Notes: generated by a model not told the origin, from the letters alone. A stretch of DNA of 64,000 nt from Pogostemon cablin (GCA_023678885.1 CM042975.1:26515405-26579404), one strand, 5' to 3'; positions 1 through 10,762 are shown, numbered from the stretch's first letter. Made by a program: numbers and translations.

Positions 1-1483
1 TTCTTTAGTGATTTAATTTGTGTTGGATTTGAGACTTCGTATTGTTTTGTTTTGGGATGTTTAATTTCGTACTTTTCTTTCAATTAAGGATTGAGATGAT
101 TTTTGTTGTGTATTGACTATGGATGGGGTGAGTTTTCTTTGTATCTTTTCTTTTATTGTATCTTGGTGTTTTTGCTTTTGTCGTTTTGTTGTTTCTTTGG
201 TTTATTTGTGTTTGTGTGTTGTTTTTTTTATTTTTTTCGTGTTAGGGTTTGATTTGGTGGTTTGTTTGGGAGGTTGTGAGTCGTTTTGAATATGAGTGAT
301 GATGCATTATGGTGATAAGTGAGGTCGAATTATGATTAAGGAACTCTACGCTTTCGAATTGTGATATGTTTTATTTAACTAATTCAATTAAAAAGAATGA
401 ATAAGTTGTAATAAGTCCTTTTAAGTCAAGCATAAACCTGTGAGAATTTGAGCCTCGACCATGTATACATGGTACCTTTTCATGAGTGGATCGGTTGAGT
501 TTTGATAAACTAAATACTTGCTCAAAGACTTTAGGAATGAATCCGATTAATGGAGATCGATGAAATGATTTAAGGCCATCCTTGTCATGTATAGCCATTG
601 CCAAATATTTCCTTACCTTTAAAAATCATCCCTAGTCAACCACTTTGAGCCTATAAGCCTATTTATTGTGAAGATAGCACATTACAAGCTTTAATTACCC
701 ACATGAGCTTAAGATATATACCTTGAGTGTGAGTAATAAAGAAGATGGTGGCTAAAAAGGTGTGATGAGATAACAAAAGAGAAAGAGGAAATGGTAAATA
801 AGTAAGGAAAATGATGAAAAGAGCATAAGAAAGAATGGACATGCAATTTCAAAACAAGAAAATGAGCAAGCAACAATAATATGCTCAAGTACTTAAGAGT
901 CAAAGAAAAGAGGCATGAATCTAGAAGAAGCTCAAAAATCCAAGAAAGTGATGATTAGTGCTTATGATCAATAAAGAAAAGAAAGGAAGAAAAAGAATGT
1001 GAAGGGATGGAAGAAAGTAGCTACCTCTTCGATTACTTACACTCGTTTAGTCACTTTTACCTATATTCTTCCTACCATACCAAAAAGCCTATCATTACGT
1101 CCTTAATTAAAGACCTTTTTGATCATTGATTAAATTTTTGGTGGTTTGTGAATAGAGTCTACGAGAAAGTGTATGGTGAGTCGAGCCAATTGATTGATGA
1201 GTGTTGATTTACCTTATTTAAAGAGTGTCGAGTGAAATTGATAAACTTATGTGAGGCTTAGACTAAAAGGACTATATTGCTCTTTATTCTCTCTTGATTG
1301 AACTTGTTAATTTCTCTTATCATGAATCTAATGTTGAAGGTTAGCTTAGCATGATTTGAAATTCTTGTTGCTAATGATGTGTTCTTTCTTGTATTCGTTT
1401 AGTCTTTTTACTAGGTGAAAACTTCTCCCTCAGTCTATCATTTTCATTGTTCGGGGACGAACAATACTTCAAGTTTGGGGGTG
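1..1483 (+). mobile_element. 3' internal non-coding region of Athila-type retrotransposon B
   Basis: No credible coding frame is present. The stretch resembles, in reverse complement, the non-coding 3' part of element A (about 4.7-6.2 kb): the block at 1020-1090 (regulatory-looking TTACTTACACTC and CTTCCTACCATACC) recurs inverted near 5090-5150. It ends with a stem-loop and the purine-rich tract AAGTTTGGGGGTG (1471-1483) directly before an LTR, the usual order at the 3' end of an LTR retrotransposon. The upstream part of the element lies outside the window. Confidence 0.75.
1446..1465 (+). other. Stem-loop next to polypurine tract, element B
   Basis: ATTGTTCG, loop GGGA, CGAACAAT form a perfect 8-bp stem with a GNRA-type tetraloop, 5 nt before the purine tract. 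The equivalent in element A has the same loop and a different but still fully paired stem. Confidence 0.7.
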
Positions 1484-1689
1484 TGATTGTCGTTATTTTC
1501 ACCTAGATTTTAGTGCCTTTTTGAGTGTATTTTGCGTATTGTTTTATCCGTATTTTTGTGTATTTTGGTGGTGTTATGTATTTTCATAGGAATGTGTGAG
1601 AATGATCTTAAACATACATATAACAGGTGAAAATGGAGTAAAAATGAAGAAGGAAGATCAAACAAAGAAGAAGAAACAAAGGTGCAAGA

Positions 1690-2005
1690 ACACGGCCGGC
1701 CGTGCTGGCAACACGGTTCGTGTTGCAGCAAAACGGCCCGTGTGCCAGACACGGGCCTGTCCAGAATGGTCGTGCGGCGGCATCTATTTATCCAACACGA
1801 CCACCATTTGGTCGTGTTGTGGAGCACGACCCGTGTTCAGAGCACGACCCGTGTACAAGACACGGGCCTGTAAGCGGAGGCCGTGCGGCGACGTCTAGGC
1901 ATTCAACACGGCCACCATTTGGCCGTGCGACGCAGAACGACTCGTGTGCCGCATGCCCTGACACGACACGACCCGTGCTACGTGACACGACTCGTGTCGG
2001 CACCA
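1690..2005. repeat. Array of CACG-N3-CGTG palindromic dyads in U3
   Basis: Many short dyads built from CACG and CGTG half-sites with a spacer of about 3 nt (for example CACGACCCGTG, CACGGTTCGTG, CACGACTCGTG), mixed with larger hairpins in which CACGACCACC or CACGGCCACC faces its inverted copy across a few bases. Strongly GC-rich compared with its AT-rich surroundings. Confidence 0.85.
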
Positions 2006-2050
2006 GAACAGGATATTTTTTTACAATTCTTCTAGAAGGTATCCATGGGG

Positions 2051-2058
2051 TATAAATA
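2051..2058 (+). promoter_or_regulatory. TATA box of LTR B
   Basis: TATAAATA 45 bp after the palindrome array; the same spacing and order is seen in the LTRs of elements A and C. Confidence 0.6.
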
Positions 2059-4155
2059 CCAATCCATTCAACATTTTAAAGTAGATCCGAAATCCACTCT
2101 TCTACACACACCTCACACACCATTTCTTCCATTTTCCACCATCATCTTCATCCATTCTTCATCCACCCATCTACACTTGATCCCCTCCATAAAATCCACC
2201 ATCCAAGTGATCAAGGAAGCAAGGGAGAGTGAGATCACAAGAAGAAGAAGGAGATCTCCATTGAAGCACTTCAAAGGGGGAATCTAATTCTAATTTTTGT
2301 GTATTTCTTTATAGATTGATCATGTTTTGTAAGGATCTTAATGTCTATGTTAATTTTATTATGGATATGAGAGGCTAATCTCCTTTGTGAGATTAGCTCC
2401 ATGATTGGTGTTGGATAATTTAGTTTTTATGCAAATTGATTTTAATCTTGAATGGGCTTTGTGTTATTTCTATCATTGATTGTTGATTGCTTGATGTATA
2501 TGATGATTTGTGTGATTAATTGTCATGGGCATGTGATTAGATTGAGAAATCAATTATGTGTTTAGGATAGTTCATTGAATCATTTCATCATACACTTCAT
2601 GTGCATTAATTTAGAATGAGATAGAGATATCCTTCTAGATTTAGAACCCTTTGATAGAACATTTGATTAGCTTAATCGAGAGGTTGGTTGATTAAATGAG
2701 GAGACCCAAACAATTAGTGAATTCATAGTACCTTAAAAGGGAATATTGCTTATGATTTAGTACCTAATTAGGGAACTCATAGAGTAATTAGTACCTAGTG
2801 GGAGGTGTTTGCTATTGTCTCGATCCTATGTGCGTTTGGGAGCCTTGTTGAGGGCCTACATCCTATCCATCTCGAGAGAGAGTTTAGGTGGAATTAGTGA
2901 TCGCTTCTATACCTTGTCCATGAGAGATTAGAATTAATTGCATAATTACTTAATTATCTATGCCATGATTGTTGTTAATCTCATCCATGCATCATTTGGA
3001 ACCCATCTTATCTTTGCATTTATTTTATCTTTATTTCTTGCTTTAGCATAATTGCATTCATTTGCTCCTATCCGCTCCTTTCCGTCGTCCTTATAAAATC
3101 ACGATAAGCTTGAGATCGCTTAAACTCTAGCACGTTCCTCCCTGTGGTTCGATAATTTCTTTAATTGGTCATGCCCACTATATTATGGCTAATCAACAAG
3201 TAAAGAAAATGGGTGCTAAAGTTCAAATGTGAAAAACATGGGATTAGAAACATCCAAGCATACTCAATTCATATTATCATGCAAAGGGAATCCAACTTAA
3301 TTGATGTAAACTAAGGGTGATCACGATTGTATCCTAAGCTCCCTTTTGGGTTACAAAGGTTGTTGATCCATTTTAGACTCCCAAAAGCACTTAAGATCAA
3401 AGCCCAAATTAAAACCTTCCATCTAGGTACTAGTTAGATTAAACTTTCCCTTTTTGTGTACTAAGGCCAACGAATGGATTGGTTCCCCTCATTGAATTCA
3501 AATATTCTTTCGGTCAAACCCAAACTCAATGTCTATTCATGCCTTCGTAATACTATAGAGGGTCGTTTCCGTCTCACTCCAAGCAATACATACATGAACA
3601 TCATGATAGCATTTAATTACCACAAATAATCCATTGATCAACAATCCATTAAACCAATAAACATTCATGAATAACAAACCATGCCATCACAACATCAAGA
3701 CAATTAAACTCCATGAATAGAAATCAACATCAATTAAACCAAAAACCAATTTAATCCACATGATAATATAAATCTAATATGCTCTTCATGCTCCTAATCC
3801 CACTAGAGGGATTAGCCTATCATGATAAAAGTAACAAAACAAATAAATGATTCATTACAAATATCCATAGTCTAAATCCAAAAGAAAATCAAGAGAGATG
3901 TAAATCTTCCCCAACAATTTCTTGTAGGAGATCTTCAATACTCATGGATCTTCTTCTCTAGCTATTGATTTCTTGAGATCTCTCACACCCAATGGAAGGG
4001 ATGAAGTTTTGATGGAGAATTAATGGAGATGATGAAGATGGATCAAGATGGATGAAGGTGGATGAAGATTATGGTGGAAAATAGAAGAAATGGTGTGTGA
4101 TGTGTGTGTAGAGGATGGGAATTTCGGATCTTTTTTCAATTGTTGAATAAAGGGA

Positions 4156-4163
4156 TATTTATA
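4156..4163 (-). promoter_or_regulatory. TATA box of 3' LTR A
   Basis: TATAAATA on the minus strand, about 45 bp downstream (element sense) of the palindrome array. Confidence 0.6.
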
Positions 4164-4204
4164 CCCCTATGGAGGCTTCTAGAAGGATCTGAAAATTTTA
4201 GCAG

Positions 4205-4440
4205 GAATGTACACGGCACGAGTCGTGCTCTGCAACACGGCCACAAGGTGGCCGTGTTGTGTATTCTGATGCTGCCGCACGGCCTCTCCTTATAGGGCCG
4301 TGTTACCCAACACGGGTCGTGTGCTGCAACACGAGTCGTGTGTTGTAACACGGGCACAGGGTGATCGTGTTGGCTCTTCTGATGTCGGCACATGGCCACT
4401 TCTTACAGGGCCGTGTTCCGTACACGGCCCGTGTTGGTGC
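4205..4440. repeat. CACG/CGTG dyad array in U3 of 3' LTR A
   Basis: Contains CACGAGTCGTG, CACGGGTCGTG, CACGGCCCGTG and the hairpin CACGGCCAC-aag-GTGGCCGTG. The counterpart is at 10815-11045 in the other LTR. Confidence 0.85.
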
Positions 4441-4693
4441 ATGCTCCTGTTTTCCATATTTTGTTTCGGCTCGTTCTCCTTCGTTTCAACTCCGAATTTA
4501 GATCCGCTTTTTCCTATATCTTCCTTATCATGTCTAGCATCCAATAAAAAGTGAAAATCATAGGTTTAAGCTCATTCACACACATTTCAATAAAAATACA
4601 AAACACAACCAAATAACACATAAAATACGGATAAAATCATACGAAAACACAAATAAAAAGACACTAAAATGTAGGTGAAAATAGATCTAATCA

Positions 4694-4706
4694 ACCCCCC
4701 AAACTT
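4694..4706 (-). other. Polypurine tract of element A
   Basis: In element sense AAGTTTGGGGGGT directly precedes the 3' LTR start, the place where plus-strand DNA synthesis is primed. Two more tracts of the same type occur inside the element near 6470 and 6612. Confidence 0.75.
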
Positions 4707-4711
4707 AAGGT

Positions 4712-4731
4712 GTTGCTCGTCCCCGAGCAAC
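4712..4731 (-). other. Stem-loop next to polypurine tract, element A
   Basis: In element sense GTTGCTCG, loop GGGA, CGAGCAAC: a perfect 8-bp stem with a GNRA-type loop, just upstream of the purine tract. Compared with element B, two base pairs are changed on both sides of the stem. Confidence 0.7.
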
Positions 4732-6854
4732 GAAAATGACAAATCAAAAGGAGAAATTTTCACCTAGAAAAAGACTAAACGAACATAAGCAATAACACAT
4801 CATTAGCAATAATAACTACAAACTATGCTAAGTCATCCTACAATATTAAAATCATAACATGAAGAATTAACAAGTTCAATCAAAAGAGAATAAAGTGTAA
4901 TATAGTCCCTTTTAAGTCCAAGCCTCACAATGATATCGATGTCTCTCAACACTCTTTTGAAATAGGATAAATCACACTCATTAATCGATTGGCTCGACTC
5001 GCTATAAGCTTGCTCGCGGACTATATTCACAAACCACCAAAGTTTCAATCAATGATCAAAAAGGTCTTTAATTAGGATGTAATGATAGGCTCTTTGGTAT
5101 GGTAGGAAGTATATGGATAAGAGTGACTAATCATGTGTAAGTAATCAAAGAGATGACCAATTTCCTCAACTTCTTCACTTTCTTTTCTTCCTTGCTTATC
5201 TTTACAAATCTCAATCCCTATTCATTAACTTCCCTAGGATTGAGTTTCTTTTGTTGCATGCTTCCTTTCTTTGAATTTTGTTTACTTGAGCATTTTGATG
5301 TTGCTTTACTCTTTCTCTTGCTTTGAGGTTGCATGTCCATTTCTTACTTTTGCTCTTTTCATCCTTTTTCTTGCTTGTTTACCATTCCCTTTTCTTCTTT
5401 TGCTAATCAATCAATCCTTTCTAGCTACCATCTCCTCAATCACCCACACAAAGGTGTATATAAGCTTGAATGGATAATTAAGGCTTGTAATGTGCTAAAT
5501 TCACAAAAAATAGGCTTAAAGGCTCAAAATGGTTAACTAAGGATGATGTTCATGGTAGGGAACATATATGACAATGATTATAATAACAAGGATGGCCTTA
5601 GATCATTTCACTAATCTCCCCTAATCAGGCTCTTTTCTATAGTCCTTGAGCAAGTTCTAGCTTATCAAACACAACCGATCCACTCATGAAGAAATACCAT
5701 GTGTGCATGATTGAGGCTCAAATGCTCACAAGCTTGTGCTCGGACCTTAAGGAACTTATTACACCACATTCATCTCAAAATTGAACAAGTTAAGTAAAAC
5801 ATGTCCCAATTTGAAAGTGTAGAGATTCTTAATCATAATTTGTCATCACTTATCACCACAACATATCATTACTCACGTTCAAAAATAACTCACGACATCC
5901 ATAAACAAACCACCAAACATCCCAAGACAAGAATGAAAATACACACAACATACAAATAAGGACTCAACAAACAAGACACAACAAAAACGCAAAACATGCA
6001 AAAACACAAAATACCATCATCCATAAGAAAATTAAGCACACATTCAAATCATCCCTAGACAATTAAGCTCACAAACATCCCACTCTTTATTGAAAAGAAA
6101 ATCCTAAGTTACGAAAGTAAACCTCCCACAAACATAACATATGAAGTATCATGCTAGTCAAAACAATTCAAATCAAACTCAATTCATTTCAAGTAGTAAA
6201 ATGATAAGGTGTAGAGTACTCCCTCGATAGACATTTGGTAAGGAAAGCGTTAGCTCCAAGCTCCATCATGCTTCCAATACCTCTCATTCATGCTCAAACA
6301 CTCAACAAACACCATTAGTTCAACAATTTCATTATAAATATGGACTATCATGCACTTCAACACCACCAATCATACCAAAATCAAACCCAAACTTATGAGA
6401 AAATTTTTAAAATTGACCCAATTTTACAAGAATCATACTCAAGTGGTGAGTCACACCACACACTCTCCCCCCAAACTTAAATCGAAACAAGAGTTGAGAC
6501 TTAAGTTTGCAAAAAGTAGTGAGACTTACCCTTGTAGTTTCCATTGATGATCTTCTTGTAGAGAACCATAAGCATCCAAACGCTCAAGCTATGTCCACCA
6601 CACACTAGCACCCCCCAAACTTAACTCGAGACAAGAGTCGAGAATTAAGTTTGCAACAAGTGTTGGAACATATCAATTTGAATCCATGAAGCATTTCTCT
6701 TTTCTTCAATGTGCATTTTTCTCCATGAGCACAATCAACCTACAAGTCCCAAAATACAAAATAACAGCAAAACCAAGCATCAAAGATAAAAAGAATGGGT
6801 TGCCTCCCATTTAGCGCTAAGTTTAACGTCTTCAAGCCGGACGAATGTAAGCTC
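4732..6854 (-). mobile_element. Non-coding 3' internal region of element A
   Basis: About 2.1 kb without a credible frame. It shares blocks with 1-1440 (inverted) and with about 48.8-50.1 kb. Near 6460-6630 a unit of about 140 bp is tandemly duplicated; each copy has CCCCCCAAACTTAA (a purine tract in element sense) followed by an inverted repeat of the type CAAACTTAA...TTAAGTTTG. Confidence 0.7.
6460..6650 (-). repeat. Two internal purine-tract/hairpin units
   Basis: Copies at about 6467-6515 and 6608-6655 share CCCCCAAACTTAA, a CGAAACAAGAGT/CGAGACAAGAGT core and TTAAGTTTGCAA. In element sense each reads as an inverted repeat ending in a run of G, resembling the genuine 3' purine tract. Confidence 0.6.
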
Positions 6855-9467
6855 TTAACAGTCGGAGAAATCCAAGACCCCATCGGATCTCATCTTCACT
6901 TTAAACATTTCTTTAACAGCCTTTTTATCCACACTTCGTGCTCCTTTAACACTTGAACTCACTTCGTTTCCTCTTTTCCTCACATTCTTAAATCCCGGAG
7001 GCCCTTTATCAATCTTCAAATCAACATGTGGATCTCCCCCAAGCGTATTTCTTTTTGAAGAGACATTTCCTGCAATTTCAAGCATAAAGTTAATTAATTC
7101 TTCATCTTTTAAAATCGCACTTACCACTTCATCTCGAATATCCGGAGGCTTAATGGGTGGCTTCAAATGAAGATTTCTCCCTTTTAAATTCTTGCTTGAT
7201 AACACCAATTCTCTTTCATGTGATCGGAGTGTGAGTTCCTTCTTATCCATGTCAAATATTGCTTTTGCGGTTGCCAAAAATGGCCTTCCAAAAATTAATG
7301 GAATCAAAGGATCCGCTTGCTTCTCAACTATCATAAAATCCACCGGAAATACAAAATCCTCTATTTGCACTATCATATCCTCCACAACTCCATGGGGCTT
7401 CATCATTGAACCATCCATTATTCCAATTTCTACATCCGCTTCATTTAGACTCCCAATGCCAAGTTTTTCAAAAATTCCCAAAGGCATCACGTTAATGCTT
7501 GAACCAAGATCACATATAGCATTAAAGTGTTCCCCATTTCTAATTTTACAAGTAAGAACGAATTTACCGGGGTCTTCCACCTTTAATGAAGCATAAACTT
7601 CAACAATGTCATGATCTTGTTTCAACATCATCTCTTCATCACACTTACTTTCCTCATCCAACAAAGACAAAAATTTACCAATTATCATCTCATCATCCAA
7701 AGACCAATCTTCATTGATGCCAATGTCCTCCTCCACGTTTGACACAATTTCATCACAAACTACTTCTTCAACCTTGGAACCAATGTTTGTTGTTTCCACC
7801 AACCCTTTCTCCACCTTACTTTCCATGTTGCACACGGTAACATACAAACATTGCTCCTTAGGATTTGTTATAGTGGTAGATGGGAATTTTCCTTGTTGGT
7901 GTTGAGATCCAACTGAAGAAGCAATTTGCCCCATTTGATGCTCAAAAGCTCTCATCCTATTGTCGGATTTCTTCTCATTTTCCTCCATTCTAGCCTCCAT
8001 CTTTTTCATGAATGCTAGCAATGTCTCTTCCACCGATGCTTTACCCTCTCCATTTAATGGTTTGGTACTTGGATCTAATCCCGGAGAAAATAACACGGCG
8101 GCTTGAGGATTAGAGTAAGAAAGATTTTCATGCTTCCTCGGAGCTTGATAATTTCCACTTGATTGATTGAAATTGCTTCCCCGAGCTTGTCCTTGATATC
8201 CTCCTTGAAAGTTACCTTGGTTAGAAGGATAATTACTTTGGAAATTTCCTTGGTAATTTCTCCTATCTAAGTAGGCAACATCCTCTATACTTTGCATAAC
8301 ATGGCTCTCATCATTCACAATAGCACTTGTGCTTCCCCCTTGACTTACTCTTTGAGTGATCAAATTCAATTGCTTTGTTAAAGCTTGAATGCTCTCATTG
8401 AATTCTTTCATTCCTTCATTTTGAAACACAACACTCTTCACTTTGTTCACACTCTCCACTTGAGCTACCTTTCCAAATGCATAACCTCTCATTACTCGCT
8501 CGGAAGGCCATTGATAAGCATTCATCGCAATGTCTTCAAAAATATCCATGGCTTTCATAGCATCCACTCCAAATATAGACCCTCCGGATGAGGCATCTAC
8601 ATGCATCCGATGTTGTCCACTCAACCCTTGATAAAAGAAAGCCACTTGTTGATTCTCATGAAAATCATGTTGAGGACACTTTCGGAGCATCTCTTTGTAG
8701 CGTTCCCATGCTTCATAAAAATTTTCATCCGGAAGTTTCCTAAATTGAGTGATAAGGCTTTTCAATTGGAGAGTCTTTGAAGGAGGAAAGTACTTGTTTA
8801 GGAACCTTTGCTCAAGATCTTCCCATGTATTACAACTTCCCAAAGGAATTGCATCATACCATGCCTTAGCCTTGTCTCTTAAAGAAAAAGAGAACAACCT
8901 CATCCGAATAGCATCTTCCGATACTCCATTCATCTTAATGGTATTTGCAACCTCCAAGAAGCTAGCTAGATGCATGTTTGGATCCTCAAGAGGACCTCCC
9001 CCAAACAAATTTTCTTTGACCATGTTGATCAATCCGGTCTTGATTTCTAAGTTGTTGGCTTGAACCGGAGGAACCATATTGTGCACGGCTCTCGGTTGGA
9101 AGTAATCCCGAATTGCTCTAGGCCTTGGCAACTCTTGTTGTTGAAATATCCTTTGAGCTTCTTGATTGGCAAGCAATTGCATATACTCTTGATTTTGAGC
9201 AAAGAAATTCCTCATTATCTCCGCTTGATTCTCTTGCACTCCTTCTTGTACCCCCCTTAGATCTTGTAATGGATCATGGGGTAAATTATGATTGACATGA
9301 TCTCCATGTTGATTTTCCATATTTGTTCCTTTTTTAGCTCTCCGTCTCTCTCGCTTCCTTTGTCGCGCGGTCTTTTCTATCTCCAAATTCAAAGGAATGA
9401 TCGATTGATTTCCCTTTGATCTTGTGATCATAAAACACCTACGAAAATTCAAAGAGTGAGACCACAA
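6855..9467 (-). CDS. Gag-protease polyprotein of a non-autonomous Athila-type element
   Basis: An intact 870-codon frame. Residues 1-50 are basic, with a MITRSKG stretch also found in element C, so translation may start at the later ATG. Around residues 150-265 lies a Retrotrans_gag domain (FGGGPLEDPN, SFLEVANT, AWERYKEMLRKCPQH), then a Q/N/G-rich region and a charged coiled segment. An aspartic protease follows at about residues 640-760 with catalytic DLGSS (usually DLGAS) and the flap-side motif LIFGRPFLA. The last 110 or so residues are a basic tail I do not recognise, ending in VLDFSDC and a stop; no reverse transcriptase follows. Compared with element C, the region between gag and protease has been replaced by an acidic stretch. 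It should form the particle core and process itself; replication enzymes must come from elsewhere. Confidence 0.85.
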   Translation of the reverse strand: MWSHSLNFRRCFMITRSKGNQSIIPLNLEIEKTARQRKRERRRAKKGTNMENQHGDHVNHNLPHDPLQDLRGVQEGVQENQAEIMRNFFAQNQEYMQLLANQEAQRIFQQQELPRPRAIRDYFQPRAVHNMVPPVQANNLEIKTGLINMVKENLFGGGPLEDPNMHLASFLEVANTIKMNGVSEDAIRMRLFSFSLRDKAKAWYDAIPLGSCNTWEDLEQRFLNKYFPPSKTLQLKSLITQFRKLPDENFYEAWERYKEMLRKCPQHDFHENQQVAFFYQGLSGQHRMHVDASSGGSIFGVDAMKAMDIFEDIAMNAYQWPSERVMRGYAFGKVAQVESVNKVKSVVFQNEGMKEFNESIQALTKQLNLITQRVSQGGSTSAIVNDESHVMQSIEDVAYLDRRNYQGNFQSNYPSNQGNFQGGYQGQARGSNFNQSSGNYQAPRKHENLSYSNPQAAVLFSPGLDPSTKPLNGEGKASVEETLLAFMKKMEARMEENEKKSDNRMRAFEHQMGQIASSVGSQHQQGKFPSTTITNPKEQCLYVTVCNMESKVEKGLVETTNIGSKVEEVVCDEIVSNVEEDIGINEDWSLDDEMIIGKFLSLLDEESKCDEEMMLKQDHDIVEVYASLKVEDPGKFVLTCKIRNGEHFNAICDLGSSINVMPLGIFEKLGIGSLNEADVEIGIMDGSMMKPHGVVEDMIVQIEDFVFPVDFMIVEKQADPLIPLIFGRPFLATAKAIFDMDKKELTLRSHERELVLSSKNLKGRNLHLKPPIKPPDIRDEVVSAILKDEELINFMLEIAGNVSSKRNTLGGDPHVDLKIDKGPPGFKNVRKRGNEVSSSVKGARSVDKKAVKEMFKVKMRSDGVLDFSDC

Positions 9468-9560
9468 ACAACACTAGTAAACAAAGTAAAAATAAAATAA
9501 AAAGTATTCTTATAAAGAACAACTAAAACAATAACACAGTACTCGACTAGTCCGACAAAC

Positions 9561-9578
9561 TCCCCGGCAGCGGCGCCA
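9561..9578 (-). other. Primer binding site of element A
   Basis: In element sense TGGCGCCGCTGCCGGGGA. This differs at one base from the site typical of Athila/Tat elements, which is complementary to the 3' end of tRNA-Asp. It lies 6 bp after the end of the 5' LTR. Confidence 0.85.
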
Positions 9579-10762
9579 TTTTCTTGTTTGCCTATCTTTG
9601 TAGCACTCACGAGCAAGAATACTCGATCGTTGTAGTAGTATATCCCAAGAAAATTATCAATCCACAAAGGAGTTATGTTCGGACTAGCAAAATACGTGAG
9701 CTCATGTTCATGTTGTTTTTGTAAAGATGATCGGGGGGTTTTGAGATGATTAACAACTAAAGCAAGGAGCAAGTAAATAAGAATAGCAAATAAGAGAAAT
9801 GACAAGTAAAGAAAATGGGTGCTAAAGTTCAAATGTGAAAAACATGGGATTACAAACATCCAAGCATACTCAATTCATATTATCATGCAAAGGGAATCCA
9901 ACTTAATTGATGTAAACTAAGGGTGATCACGATTGTATCCTAAGCTCCCTTTCGGGTTACAAAGGTTGTTGATCCATTTTAGACTCCCAAAAGTACTTAA
10001 GATCAAAGCCCAACATTAACCCCTTCCATCTAGGTACTAGTTAGATTAAACTCTCCCTTTTTGTGTACTAAGGCCAATGAATGGATTGGTTCCACTCATT
10101 GAATTCAAATATTCTTTCGGTCAAACCCAAACTCAATGTCTATTCATGCCTTCCTAATACTATAGAGGGTCGTTTCCGTCTCACTCCAAGCAATACATAC
10201 ATGAACATCATGATAGCATTTAATTACCACAAATAATCCATTGATCAACAATCCATTAAACCAATAAACATTCATGAATAACAAACCATGCCATCACAAC
10301 ATCAAGACAATTAAACTCCATGAATAGAAATCAACATCAATTAAACCAAAAACCAATTTAATCCACATGATAATATAAATCTAATATGCTCTTCATGCTC
10401 CTAATCCCACTAGAGGGATTAGCCTATCATGATAAAAGTAACAAAACAAATAAATGATTCATTACAAATATCCATAGTCTAAATCCAAAAGAAAATCAAG
10501 AGAGATGTAAATCTTCCCCAACAATTTCTTGTAGGAGATCTTCAATACTCATGGATCTTCTTCTCTAACTATTGATTTCTTGAGATCTCTCACACCCAAT
10601 GGAAGGGATGAAGTTTTGATGGAGAATTAATGGAGATGATGAAGATGGATCAAGATGGATGAAGGTGGATGAAGATGATGGTGGAAAATGGAAGAAATAG
10701 TGTGTGATGTGTGTGTAAAGGATGGGAATTTCGGATCTTTTTCCAATTGTTGAATAAAGGGA

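Larger units (their letters stand above)
1484..3190 (+). repeat. LTR of element B (3' LTR, plus orientation)
   Basis: Starts TGATTGTCG right after the purine tract, like the other family LTRs (TGATTAG, TGATCG, TGATCATTG). U3 holds a palindrome array (1690-2005) and a TATA box (TATAAATA, 2051-2058); downstream is a CA/TC-rich leader of 2080-2280 as in the related LTRs. The 3' end is not sharp: the block with GTGGTTCGATAATTTC at about 3135-3155 is shared with the LTR at 51764, then the sequence runs into the truncated LTR of element A at 3196. Confidence 0.75.
3196..4693 (-). repeat. 3' LTR of element A (truncated)
   Basis: Matches 9801-11299 over its whole length with a few percent differences. 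In element sense it begins TGATTAGATC (4693 downward) after the purine tract; the U3 palindrome array lies at 4205-4440 and the TATA box at 4156-4163. Homology stops at 3196, where LTR B sequence takes over; the full copy continues another 210 bp. Confidence 0.9.

Noticed and set aside
1596..2055. Overlapping open frames on both strands in the CACG/CGTG array (100-117 codons)
   Set aside because: They arise from the GC-rich palindromic array inside an LTR U3; Cys/Arg/His-rich translations in all frames are symmetrical artefacts, not a protein family.
7192..9260. Plus-strand frames within the gag-protease gene
   Set aside because: Shadows of the intact 870-codon minus-strand frame.
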